Positions 25,308 through 33,747 of a DNA stretch of 64,000 nt are shown piece after piece. Made by a program: the position numbers and the translations under genes. Within the stretch, counting starts at the first letter, position 1, and every line of letters begins with the position of its first letter. The notes under the pieces were generated by a model that ran no database searches, was not told the origin of the DNA, and saw nothing but the letters and a program-made list of their open reading frames with translations. Source of the stretch: an uncultured Bacteroidales bacterium (GTDB lineage: Bacteria; Bacteroidota; Bacteroidia; Bacteroidales; P3); NCBI GenBank assembly GCA_944321885.1, contig CALUNB010000001.1:1-64000 (forward strand), read 5' to 3'.

Positions 25308-25500
25308 CCCAAATCGGTCATTAGACACGCCGAGTCCGTTTTTGATTGGGAAAGTGAGGCTTTCGGGCATCTTGCCCGCCTCTGTCCGCATCCTGATTCT
25401 CGCTACGCCTCGACGTAGCCCGCTACGCCTTCGGCTAGGCGAGAAGCATGCTGCATGACACAAGCGGGCAATCTCCCCAAAGTCTAATGACCGATTTGGG
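25308..25500 (-). mobile_element. MITE-like element, copy B (inverted relative to copy A)
   Basis: 193 bases with the same 19-base ends as copy A: CCCAAATCGGTCATTAGAC at 25308-25326 and its complement at 25482-25500. The interior matches copy A only when reverse-complemented, so the two copies face opposite ways with 229 bases between them. The internal halves near the right end are most conserved and the left part has diverged. Confidence 0.75.
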
Positions 25501-25501
25501 T

Positions 25502-25599
25502 TAAAATGGATTCAGAGTGAATGGATACGAGGCAGTCTTGTAAAATGAAAAAAACGATTTCCGGTGAGCAGATGCAAGGCACGCGAGGGTGAGAAAAGC
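25502..25599 (+). repeat. Direct repeat unit 2 of the second family
   Basis: Aligns with 25128-25222 in the same orientation with scattered mismatches. Its right half is the left arm of the large hairpin at 25549-25673. Confidence 0.65.
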
Positions 25600-25673
25600 G
25601 GAGCGTACTTATGTACGTGAGCATTTTCGAATCCCTCGCGTAACGCCGCAGATGCCTCCGGAAATCGTTTTTT
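25549..25673 (-). terminator. Large palindrome that ends at the pepC stop codon
   Basis: AAAAAACGATTTCCGG (25549-25564) and CCGGAAATCGTTTTTT (25658-25673) are perfect 16-base complements. Inside them GCAGATGC and GCGAGGG arms pair further, with GTACTTATGTAC at the tip, giving a stem of about 60 bases. On the minus strand the stop codon of the PepC-like gene overlaps the start of the structure and it ends in a T-run, so it should stop transcription. It may itself be a mobile or REP-like repeat. Confidence 0.65.
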
Positions 25674-27063
25674 AGAACATGTAGTCCCACATGGGCAATT
25701 GCACCGGTTTCATCTCCAACGCCTCCACCGCTTTCTCGTTCAAGAATTCCTTGCGGATGACGAGCCGGAACATGTATTCGTCGAACCATTCGTCGGTGAA
25801 GGTGATGTAGCCCTCGTGGCCGGCGGAGGGTCCCCAGCTGTTCTCGAACTCCCATTTCACCGGGTTTTCGTTGGAATCCACATCGCATCCCACCAAGGTC
25901 ATGGCATGGGAAGAACCGCTTTGGCGGCTCAGAATCCGGTCGGCCTTTTCCATATCCAGTTCCACGCCCAAAAGGGATTCGTAATCATACATCGTAGGAT
26001 CGGAAATCCCCTCCTTGACATTGAACTGCTTGCCCACGTCGCAAGAAGCATACATGGCCTCGTTGTTCTTGATGGAAGCCAAGGCAGCCTGCTTCAAATC
26101 CTCGTTGGGCAAGTTCAGGTAGACCCAGTTGATACCCTCGTAGCTGTTCCGGTAATTCTGGATTTCGTAAAGCTTGTAATACGGACGGGTCGGGTCGTTC
26201 ATAATCATGATGTAGTTGTCGGGCGTATAGCCTTCGGGCGTGATTTCGGCATAGAACTGCTGGGGCGTGTAGTCCTTCAGCTCCCGGATGTTCCCGTCCA
26301 AATCCTTGTAACGCCATGTGAAAGTGGTCGGAGGTTCCCCGAGGCACAGAGCCAGAATACGGTAAGCATCCTTCAAACCCTCCATTTTCCGCTCACGCAA
26401 AGCTTCCACCTTGGCTTTTCCTTCCGCCAAATGACGGATTTCCATACCGGTACGACGCAAGCTTTCGTTCAGGAGCGACACCAATTGGTTGGTATTGTCC
26501 GAATGCTCGGTTTCCGGCATCACCTCGGCAGGAACCACCCCGTACTTGGTCGCCAAGTTGTAGTACAGGTTCCAAACCCCGCCATCGTTGACCGGAGAGG
26601 CGAAAAGCGCCATCACTTCCCGGTCACCCTGGTCGGTCTTGGCGGTACGGATGATATTTTCGAGGAACAAATTGGATTTTTCGAGCATATCGTAGAAATA
26701 GAGGTAATTATGCGAAAAATCGAAAGCCCCGATATTGTACTTTTCCATGATGCCCGGCCTGAGCACGTTCATCGAGGTGAACATCCAGCATCGCCCCGAC
26801 TGTTTCTGGTCGGTAATCCCCTTCACATCCACCCGGTATTTGAAATAGTGGTCGATCTTGCCCTGCAACTCCCGGTTGAGCGCACAGGACTTGATATCCT
26901 TGGTTCCCGTCAACACGTTCTGGATAGCCTTGGTCGGCCCGTCCAAAACAAAACTGCCTTGAAGTTCGGACAATTCTTCCGTACCGATGCTCTGGGCTTG
27001 AAGGACACTGCCTCCGCCCGCGAAAGCCGCCAAAACGGCCAAAGCGAACATTTTCTGTTTCAT
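25672..27063 (-). CDS. Secreted C1B-family cysteine peptidase (PepC/bleomycin hydrolase-like)
   Basis: 463 residues. The catalytic cysteine is in DQKQSGRCWMFTSMN, the histidine in GSSHAMTLVG and the asparagine in WEFENSWGP, the papain-type triad in the order and spacing of aminopeptidase C/bleomycin hydrolase. Unlike the cytoplasmic enzymes of other phyla it begins with a clear signal peptide (MFALAVLAAFAGGGSVLQAQ), so it acts in the periplasm or outside. It would trim peptides, fitting a protein-fermenting lifestyle. The ATG at 27063 gives that signal peptide directly. Its stop codon lies in the edge of a large palindrome. It is probably the last gene of the minus-strand run. Confidence 0.9.
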   Translation of the reverse strand: MKQKMFALAVLAAFAGGGSVLQAQSIGTEELSELQGSFVLDGPTKAIQNVLTGTKDIKSCALNRELQGKIDHYFKYRVDVKGITDQKQSGRCWMFTSMNVLRPGIMEKYNIGAFDFSHNYLYFYDMLEKSNLFLENIIRTAKTDQGDREVMALFASPVNDGGVWNLYYNLATKYGVVPAEVMPETEHSDNTNQLVSLLNESLRRTGMEIRHLAEGKAKVEALRERKMEGLKDAYRILALCLGEPPTTFTWRYKDLDGNIRELKDYTPQQFYAEITPEGYTPDNYIMIMNDPTRPYYKLYEIQNYRNSYEGINWVYLNLPNEDLKQAALASIKNNEAMYASCDVGKQFNVKEGISDPTMYDYESLLGVELDMEKADRILSRQSGSSHAMTLVGCDVDSNENPVKWEFENSWGPSAGHEGYITFTDEWFDEYMFRLVIRKEFLNEKAVEALEMKPVQLPMWDYMF

Positions 27064-27149
27064 CTCTTTTTGCTTTATCGTTTTATCAATGGTTGATTTC
27101 CTTGATTTGTTGGGGGGGATTCCCATGAACCGAACCCGATTCCCGGTTC

Positions 27150-27262
27150 GAGGCCGCCTAAGCATCACTCAAGACCTTCTTACTTCCCCGCCGACTTCAT
27201 CATCGAGGGCGTGGACCAAGCTTGAGGCCGCCTAAGCATCCCCCAAAACCTTCTTGGCTTCC
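27150..27262. repeat. Partial duplication of the mazG 3' end
   Basis: GAGGCCGCCTAAGCATC at 27150-27166 and again at 27224-27240 is followed in both places by a near-identical 20-base extension. The second copy contains the mazG stop codon and last codons (KVLGDA). The first copy, 74 bases downstream of it on the minus strand, would encode KVLSDA and a stop, detached from any frame. Confidence 0.7.
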
Positions 27263-28161
27263 TGCCAATACGTCTCCATCTCCTCCAAGCTCATCCCACG
27301 CAATGGCTTGCCTTTCTGGATGGTCTGCTCCTCCATATAGGTGAACCTCTTCACGAATTTCCGGTTGGTATGCTCCAAGGCATCCTCCGGATTCAACTTG
27401 AGGAAACGAGCGTAGTTGATCAAGGCAAAGAACACATCGCCCAACTCCGAAAGGACTTTTTCCTGTTGGCGTTCCCAAGCCTCCTTGCGGGCTGCGGATT
27501 CGTCGGGCATTCCTTGAACCGTTCCCTCCGCTCCGGGAGCTTCCGGCGAACCGTGACGGCCTGTCACCGCCTCCAAGGATTCCATCACCGCCACTTCAGC
27601 CTGCAATTCCCCCATCTCTTCCTGTACCTTGTCCCAAACCTGTGCACGGTTGTCCCAATCGAAACCCACGCCACGGGCCTTGTCCTGGATACGGTAAGCC
27701 TTGATCATGGCAGGCAAGGACGATGGCACGCCGGACAAGACCGTATGTTTCTTCCCTTCCTTGAGCTTGATTTCCTCCCAATTCTTCTTCACCTCCTCGT
27801 CCGTCCTGGCTTCCACTTCTCCAAAAATATGGGGATGACGACGAATCAATTTGTCACACAGCGAATTGCAAACGTCCTTAAAATCGAATTTCCCCTCCTC
27901 CTCGCCTAACTCGGCATAAAAAGCGATATGGAGCAGCACGTCCCCCAGCTCTTTCTTGATTTCCTCGTATTCCTTGGAAACAATCGCGTCCGACAACTCG
28001 AAGGTTTCCTCGACCGTCAAAGTCCGCAAAGTATCGAAAGTCTGTTTCTTGTCCCACGGACACTGCTTGCGCAACAATTTCAGGATACGCAGCAAACGGG
28101 CAATCCCCTCTTCCGGGTTCCGGGCCGCTTCCTGATTGGGCAAAAGGTTTTCCAAACTCAT
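27232..28161 (-). CDS. mazG: Nucleoside triphosphate pyrophosphohydrolase
   Basis: 309 residues. The N-terminal MazG domain has CPWDKKQTFDTLRTLTVEE (start of the family signature), EEIKKELGDVLLHIAFYAE with the metal-binding EExxD-type helix pair, and RRHPHIFGEV. The second domain repeats ExxE (VQEEMGELQAEV) and LGDVFFALINYARFL. It hydrolyses NTPs to NMP and pyrophosphate, which cleans the nucleotide pool and can lower ppGpp. It is about 45 residues longer than E. coli MazG owing to an insertion between the two motifs of domain two (a Gly/Pro/Glu-rich loop). The ATG at 28161 was chosen; upstream residues overlap plsY. Confidence 0.93.
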   Translation of the reverse strand: MSLENLLPNQEAARNPEEGIARLLRILKLLRKQCPWDKKQTFDTLRTLTVEETFELSDAIVSKEYEEIKKELGDVLLHIAFYAELGEEEGKFDFKDVCNSLCDKLIRRHPHIFGEVEARTDEEVKKNWEEIKLKEGKKHTVLSGVPSSLPAMIKAYRIQDKARGVGFDWDNRAQVWDKVQEEMGELQAEVAVMESLEAVTGRHGSPEAPGAEGTVQGMPDESAARKEAWERQQEKVLSELGDVFFALINYARFLKLNPEDALEHTNRKFVKRFTYMEEQTIQKGKPLRGMSLEEMETYWQEAKKVLGDA

Positions 28162-28174
28162 TTCCTTATATGTT

Positions 28175-28873
28175 TTATCCTCGTTCCGATAATTTCCCAC
28201 CGGCCGTTCCATCAACCCCTTTGTGTCCCTCCGGCTTGTCCTCCCCCGCTTCCGGTTTCTTCCTGAAATTCATTTTCGATTCCCGGCCATGCAACAAGCG
28301 CCCAATGTTCTTACGATGCGTGATGACAATGAACACGGCAATGAAAACCGCAAAGGCCCGCAAAACCGGGTCTTGCTGGTGGAATACGAAAATATCCAGA
28401 ATCGGGAACAAGACCGCCGCCGTGACGGAGGCCAAGGAGACGTAACGGGTCGCCAAGAAAATCAGCGTGAAAACCAAAAGGGCCGACAACAAAGCCTCCG
28501 GGTACAGGGCCAAAACCACCCCCATCAGCGTGGCCACACCCTTGCCTCCCTTGAAACCCGTGTAAATCGGGAAAACATGTCCCAATACCGCCGCCAAGGC
28601 CAAGGCCACGTCGAAATACACCGTGTAAGCCTCGGTGGAGGGTCGAAGGAAAAGGAAATCCAAGCTCACGGCCAACCAGCCCTTGAAAGCGTCAATCAAC
28701 AGGACCACGATGCCCGGCCTTAGGCCAAGCACTCGTATCGTATTGGTTGTCCCGGCGTTATGACTCCCGTATTCCCTTACATCCTTGTGGTAGAAGATAC
28801 GGCCTATCCAGACAGCTGAAGAAAAACTGCCAATCAAGTAGGCCACGATGACTCCTATTGCCAATAAAAACAT
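28175..28873 (-). CDS. plsY: Acyl-phosphate:glycerol-3-phosphate acyltransferase
   Basis: 232 residues with five to seven membrane helices. Family motifs: YLIGSFSSAVWIGR, the glycerol-phosphate site DVREYGSHNAGTTNTIRVLG, and GHVFPIYTGFKGGKGVAT. It makes the first acylated phospholipid precursor, with acyl-phosphate from PlsX. The hydrophilic C-terminal tail of about 35 residues (KKPEAGEDKPEGHKG) is longer than usual. The ATG at 28873 is preferred over a TTG at 28885 that would overlap the upstream stop codon. It lies 13 bases before mazG and 8 bases after the unknown giant gene, so the three are one transcript. Confidence 0.93.
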   Translation of the reverse strand: MFLLAIGVIVAYLIGSFSSAVWIGRIFYHKDVREYGSHNAGTTNTIRVLGLRPGIVVLLIDAFKGWLAVSLDFLFLRPSTEAYTVYFDVALALAAVLGHVFPIYTGFKGGKGVATLMGVVLALYPEALLSALLVFTLIFLATRYVSLASVTAAVLFPILDIFVFHQQDPVLRAFAVFIAVFIVITHRKNIGRLLHGRESKMNFRKKPEAGEDKPEGHKGVDGTAGGKLSERG

Positions 28874-28881
28874 GGTTCTTA

Positions 28882-31800
28882 TCAATATGGATTCTGCGGA
28901 AGCCTTGCGGCTTCAAAGTTCCGCACAAAAGTATTTTTTTTCGACATGGTGGCCAAGTAAATCATAAAACGGCCTTCCCTAAGTTGCGAATCCCGCATCT
29001 TGCTCACAAACTGGTTGAACCCCTCGTCCGAAGAAAAGATTTGCAAAACGTTGTTGCCACAGCTGAAATAAAGCCATTTGTTCCGGGCCGCTTCCAAATA
29101 AATATCCACCTCATCCCCCCGTCGCGTTTTTCGCAGGCTCACGTAAGCTTTCATCTTCTTATTGACCGGGATTCCACCCAAAGCCAAAACAGCCGTTTGC
29201 CCGGAGCCGAAGAAGGTTTCCGTTTCCGGGTCCCATTCCAGTTCCAAATCCGGGAACACCAAAGCCTGGCGCAAACCCTCGGGAATCACCTCCAGAACCC
29301 CGGTCCTGGCCAGACCTTCCTTGACCTCTTCCCATCGCGATCCGGGTAAAGTCCTCTCCAGATAGCTATCCACATAACTTCCCGGAGCTATTTCCACACC
29401 CTCGAGGTCGATTTGGGCATTGAGAATCTCCGCCATGAGCCCGGACAAGACCTGTGGCAAAAAGAAATCGAAAACCGTCAAAGCCCGTGTCTTGATAGCC
29501 CCGGAGGATTCCTTGATCATATCTCCCCACACGCCAATCCGGAATGCCGGCAATTTCACATCCAAGTCAATGACACCCTTAGCCGTGGCCAGACACTTGT
29601 CCATGGAGACATCCAGGACCCGCCGCCCGGTGCTGTCCCATACTTGGTAAGCCTGGTCTTTCCCGGAGAAACCGAGCCATCCGCTCAACTCGATGTTCTT
29701 CAAATCATTCGAGATTTTCCGCTGCATGAAACGGAACATCGGTTCCCGGGAACGGGTCTGCGTATAAAAACCGCATCCCAACAACCTGCCTGTCGTGGAC
29801 CGGGTCTGGCCCGTTACCGGAATCAAAACCGAATCCGAGTTGATATAAGCTTCAAATTGGAAACCATCGGACAAGAACGGATTGCCAGGCCGTATTCCTT
29901 CGGCCTCTTCTCCAGGCAGAAGCACTTCCTCCTCTCCCCGGTTCCCCTTACGTTTGGAACTTCCTTGGGAATCCGTCTTCCGCTGGCGCTCCCCTTTCGC
30001 GTTCTCCTTTTTCTGCCGGTTGTCACCCGTTCCTTCATCTTCCGAATACTCGAAATCGTCATAACTTTCCTGCGCCGAAGACACTTCCCCGGCTCCGGCC
30101 TCCTCCGAAGCATACTCGAAATCATCGTATCCGGATATATTTTCCTCTTCCGGGAACCCGTATTCCGCTTCCCCGGCTTCCGGAAACGAACATGCATACA
30201 CCATCCGGGCGCTGCCGGAAAAGAAAGGATAGGTCTGCCGGGCATCGATTTCCATTTTCCCGATGAACTGGAATGCCTCGTTCAAGTCCAAGACGGAACT
30301 ATCGGCCACCAAACGGGCTTCTGCCCGGGAATGGCCTCCGTTCATCGGCCTTATTCCCGCAAAATACACAGGCTGGACTTCCAAACCCGGGGCTTTGTAA
30401 TCAAAAAAACCGGACACCCTGTATTGGTTGGCCGAGACCACCCGTCCGGCCACACCATGGAAAGAATGCAAGCGTGCCCGGTCGCCGAAATAAAGCTCCG
30501 CACCGGTCAAAGGTGCCAAAACTCCCGTTTTTTCCACGGTCAGGTTACCCTGGGCCGGAACAAACAGGGCATCGGCCACCAACAAACGCCGCACACCCGA
30601 AAAAGAAAGCACGGTATCCGCATACGACAAGACGGACGAAGTGGCATGGAAACCCAAACCAGCCTGGGCTTTCCGGGTCGATTCAAAATACTCTCCCGGC
30701 AATTCCGCCGTGAACAAAGCCCCCTTGGAAAGCGTGTCGAATCCCGGCATCCCTATCCCGGAAGAATCGCCATAACACAGGTTCACGTCCTTTTTCCGCA
30801 TATCCCAATACAAGGAAGCCACATGGCCCCGGTATTGGTTGAGACCGAACTCCAAAGGAGAACGTCCCCCAAGGGAATGGAAGGAAGCGGCCTGCCTGTC
30901 CAAATCCACATCCAACGAACAATCTCCCGTTTCCAGGAAAGCCGGCCCTTGAAGGTCGCCTATCCGGAGGCTTCCCGAGTCGGAGGCGAACCCCCTGCGC
31001 CAGACAGAAAAACGCTCCGCCGATACTTGGGCTTCCCCGATTTTCCGTAATTCACCGCATGCCGAAGAAAGCGAGGGCGAAAACTCGTAAAAGCCCCGCA
31101 ATTCCCATTCCGGGCCGAAAACTTGCAACAAGGAATCCTGGTCGGATGCCACCTGGAACCGGCCATCCTCCTTGGTAAAGATACCGTTCACCCCCAGGCC
31201 TTGGACCAAAGGATATTCCACGCCCTGCCCCGAACCGGCATTCAAGGCAAATTCAACGGCATGCAAGTCCATATCCCGAGGTCTCAAGGTTATCCGGTTC
31301 GAAAAGGAATTCGATTCCATGTATTTGAACTGGCCATTTCCCCACAAGCCGGAATTATCCAAGGTCAAAAGCCCCGCAAACCTTGCCATTTGCCCATAAG
31401 CGGGCAAACCCTCCAGGCTTGTCTTCCGGGTAAACCCCAAAGAAAAGTCGGGCATCACCTTCAGCTCTTCCCGGATGTCCGGGAAAATGCCGGCCGAAAC
31501 CAAAGTCCCCGCAAAAGAAATGCTGTCGGTCTGGAGCGTGTTCAGCTTGTCCATCCGGAAAGGGTCCACCTGGAAATAAAAAGAATCTGCCTTGTATACC
31601 CCGTCCTGCACATAAGGTTCGTCATAATAAACGAAAGAGGACTGGGTACTTTCCAGAATCGGATACTGTGGATAGTCTTTCCGCCCCCCCTTGTTGGAAG
31701 GATTGTCAATATAAACCGATCCTGCCAGATAGCGTATCTTGGAGACAACCGGCCGCAAAACATCCCTCCCGTCCTCCACCGTCTTGACCTCCAGTCCCAA

Positions 31801-33684
31801 CTGCCGCACATCGGCAATGTCCACCTTGAAGGCATCGTAATAGAAGCAGCCGCCCCGGACATCGAAATGGAATGCACCCACGTCCAGGATGCCGTCGAAA
31901 TGGAAATCCCGGTTCTTGTAAATCTCCACCGCCGAATCCTCCGGACGTACGGACATGTCCTGTTTCCGGCTCAAAAGCACGAAAGGGACCCCTTTCATCT
32001 TCAAAACCAGACTATCCAGATCCATCGTGGCCTTGACCACCCCCGGGGCCGTGGTCACGAACTCCAATTCGTCAAAATCCGCCTTCTTCGCTGTTACCTG
32101 CATGGTATGGTGCATGCGGGGCAAGATACCCACTTTGCGGGAGGACGGGTCGTAAGTCACATACCCGAACGCAATCAAATCCTTCAGGAACGCCAAAGCC
32201 TGGGTCGAAGAAACCCCCATGTACCGGGCCAAGGCTTCCAAACCGAACTCTTGGGAACGTAGTTTCTTGGACAAAGAAGACAGTATGAGGAAAGGATCCG
32301 TGTCCTGTCCCAGCATCAAAATACCCAACTCGTTCCTCGAATACATGGACAAAGACTTGAACGTCACCACGCCTTCCCGGCCCGGCACGTCCAAGAGGCC
32401 GAATTCCACCTTCCCCTCGTCCACATACCAGCGTAAAGCCTCAAAATCCATGCGCAACTGGTGGTACGTGTCGATATAGGGAGACTTGAGACCTGAATTT
32501 TTCACTTCGCCCACATGCAAGACCCGTTCCCGGTTGTCGAAACGCACCGAAACAGCCGGATTGTAAAGGGAATCGTTTCCAAGGTACATGGCCATCCTCG
32601 CCTCCGGGATTTGAAGCTGTTCTTGCCCGAAAAAAATCCGGCCTGCCGACAAACGGATCCGCAGCCCGTCCTTGTCCCGGACAGCCAACTCGGCCCCCTG
32701 TTCTTCCGTCCCGAAGTGCATCTGGTTCCCCTGCTGCACCAGAGGACCCTTGATATCCAATCCAGGATAAATATCCTCCACTTCAACCTGGTCCTGCCGG
32801 GATACAAAACGGGGATAACGGTTTTTCGACACCGTATGGCCGGAAAACAAACGTTCCGAATATTTCCCTTCGATGCTTCCCGAAAACAAATACAAATTGG
32901 TCAACCGGGCCTCCGCCTCCACCCTTCCTGTCCTCAGGTTCAAGGAGTATGAAAACAAATCCGCCCAACAACTGTCGGGTGACAAACCTGCACGGTTCCA
33001 ATACGTCCGCCCTCCCTTCCCTTCGAAACGGTCATCCAAAGGATAAAAGGTACCCGAGAGCCCGAAAATGAAAGTACTGTCAGAAGCGGTACGGCAAGAA
33101 AGGTCGATATTCCGGAAAACAAAAGCCGGTTCGTTCCCGGGCTGGAAACGGAACTCCGGTTTGGAAACCTTCCAATGGGCAGAAAGGCTTTTGTACAAGC
33201 AGGCATCCAGAATCAAATCCTCCGTCCTCCGGACCAATTCCAAAAAATAACGGCCTTTGTCCCTCCGCAACAAAGAAATGAGGGTTGAAAGCCAAGCGGA
33301 TTCTTCCGAAGGATGCAATTCCTGCATCCTCTGTTGTGTTTGCAGGAAATCCAGCAAATCAGGATAAGGCCTCAAGCGTTCCCGGTTCGACAAACGGGCC
33401 ACCTCGGCCACTTGTTCCCGTATTCCAGGTTCCAATCCGGCATAGAAGGACAGATAGTCAGGGATAAAAACTTCAAGCATCTGCCTCTCGTCCTTTTCCA
33501 AACCAGGGTCGGACAACATGTATTGCAACAAGCCCGCTTCGAAACCTTCCGCATCCTTTCCCAAAACCTGGCTTTTTTGTGCCATCGCTGGAACCACGGA
33601 CCAACACAAGCAAAAAAGCGGCATCAGAAGGAGGCGTTTTCTCCCTGTCCAAACCCGGCGATACCCAGGAACCATTCCTTGCAT
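28882..33684 (-). CDS. Very large exported protein of unknown function, plsY-linked
   Basis: 1600 residues. A signal peptide (LLLMPLFCLCWSVVPAMAQ) shows export; no sorting domain or membrane anchor is seen at the C-terminus, which ends in NPY. The N-terminal 200 residues are helical. The centre (about 300-1150) is long and beta-rich, with alternating short strands as in AsmA/TamB-like or LptD-like envelope proteins, but no clear match. An acidic, disordered linker at about 1190-1300 contains two near-copies of YDDFEY and ends in a K/R/E-rich stretch. The C-terminal 300 residues are again globular. Its place in a run of lipid and housekeeping genes suggests an envelope role; this is inference. 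Confidence 0.75.
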   Translation of the reverse strand: MQGMVPGYRRVWTGRKRLLLMPLFCLCWSVVPAMAQKSQVLGKDAEGFEAGLLQYMLSDPGLEKDERQMLEVFIPDYLSFYAGLEPGIREQVAEVARLSNRERLRPYPDLLDFLQTQQRMQELHPSEESAWLSTLISLLRRDKGRYFLELVRRTEDLILDACLYKSLSAHWKVSKPEFRFQPGNEPAFVFRNIDLSCRTASDSTFIFGLSGTFYPLDDRFEGKGGRTYWNRAGLSPDSCWADLFSYSLNLRTGRVEAEARLTNLYLFSGSIEGKYSERLFSGHTVSKNRYPRFVSRQDQVEVEDIYPGLDIKGPLVQQGNQMHFGTEEQGAELAVRDKDGLRIRLSAGRIFFGQEQLQIPEARMAMYLGNDSLYNPAVSVRFDNRERVLHVGEVKNSGLKSPYIDTYHQLRMDFEALRWYVDEGKVEFGLLDVPGREGVVTFKSLSMYSRNELGILMLGQDTDPFLILSSLSKKLRSQEFGLEALARYMGVSSTQALAFLKDLIAFGYVTYDPSSRKVGILPRMHHTMQVTAKKADFDELEFVTTAPGVVKATMDLDSLVLKMKGVPFVLLSRKQDMSVRPEDSAVEIYKNRDFHFDGILDVGAFHFDVRGGCFYYDAFKVDIADVRQLGLEVKTVEDGRDVLRPVVSKIRYLAGSVYIDNPSNKGGRKDYPQYPILESTQSSFVYYDEPYVQDGVYKADSFYFQVDPFRMDKLNTLQTDSISFAGTLVSAGIFPDIREELKVMPDFSLGFTRKTSLEGLPAYGQMARFAGLLTLDNSGLWGNGQFKYMESNSFSNRITLRPRDMDLHAVEFALNAGSGQGVEYPLVQGLGVNGIFTKEDGRFQVASDQDSLLQVFGPEWELRGFYEFSPSLSSACGELRKIGEAQVSAERFSVWRRGFASDSGSLRIGDLQGPAFLETGDCSLDVDLDRQAASFHSLGGRSPLEFGLNQYRGHVASLYWDMRKKDVNLCYGDSSGIGMPGFDTLSKGALFTAELPGEYFESTRKAQAGLGFHATSSVLSYADTVLSFSGVRRLLVADALFVPAQGNLTVEKTGVLAPLTGAELYFGDRARLHSFHGVAGRVVSANQYRVSGFFDYKAPGLEVQPVYFAGIRPMNGGHSRAEARLVADSSVLDLNEAFQFIGKMEIDARQTYPFFSGSARMVYACSFPEAGEAEYGFPEEENISGYDDFEYASEEAGAGEVSSAQESYDDFEYSEDEGTGDNRQKKENAKGERQRKTDSQGSSKRKGNRGEEEVLLPGEEAEGIRPGNPFLSDGFQFEAYINSDSVLIPVTGQTRSTTGRLLGCGFYTQTRSREPMFRFMQRKISNDLKNIELSGWLGFSGKDQAYQVWDSTGRRVLDVSMDKCLATAKGVIDLDVKLPAFRIGVWGDMIKESSGAIKTRALTVFDFFLPQVLSGLMAEILNAQIDLEGVEIAPGSYVDSYLERTLPGSRWEEVKEGLARTGVLEVIPEGLRQALVFPDLELEWDPETETFFGSGQTAVLALGGIPVNKKMKAYVSLRKTRRGDEVDIYLEAARNKWLYFSCGNNVLQIFSSDEGFNQFVSKMRDSQLREGRFMIYLATMSKKNTFVRNFEAARLPQNPY

Positions 33685-33747
33685 TCTTTCGGTCTTATGA
33701 ACGTTCGTCTTATGAACAAAAAGTACACTTGAAGGAAAACAATCCCC

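Larger units (their letters stand above)
24769..25671. other. Repeat nest without genes
   Basis: About 900 bases between convergent genes contain a terminator, two inverted TIR elements, two direct repeats and a large palindrome, and no supportable coding sequence. Short open frames in it are products of the repeats. Confidence 0.75.

Noticed and set aside
25245-25463. Small open frames in the repeat nest
   Set aside because: They consist of the TIR element and its hairpins and occur on both strands equally.
27842-27900. Possible tRNA or RNA gene in gaps of the housekeeping run
   Set aside because: No cloverleaf or conserved RNA motif was found in any intergenic stretch of the window.
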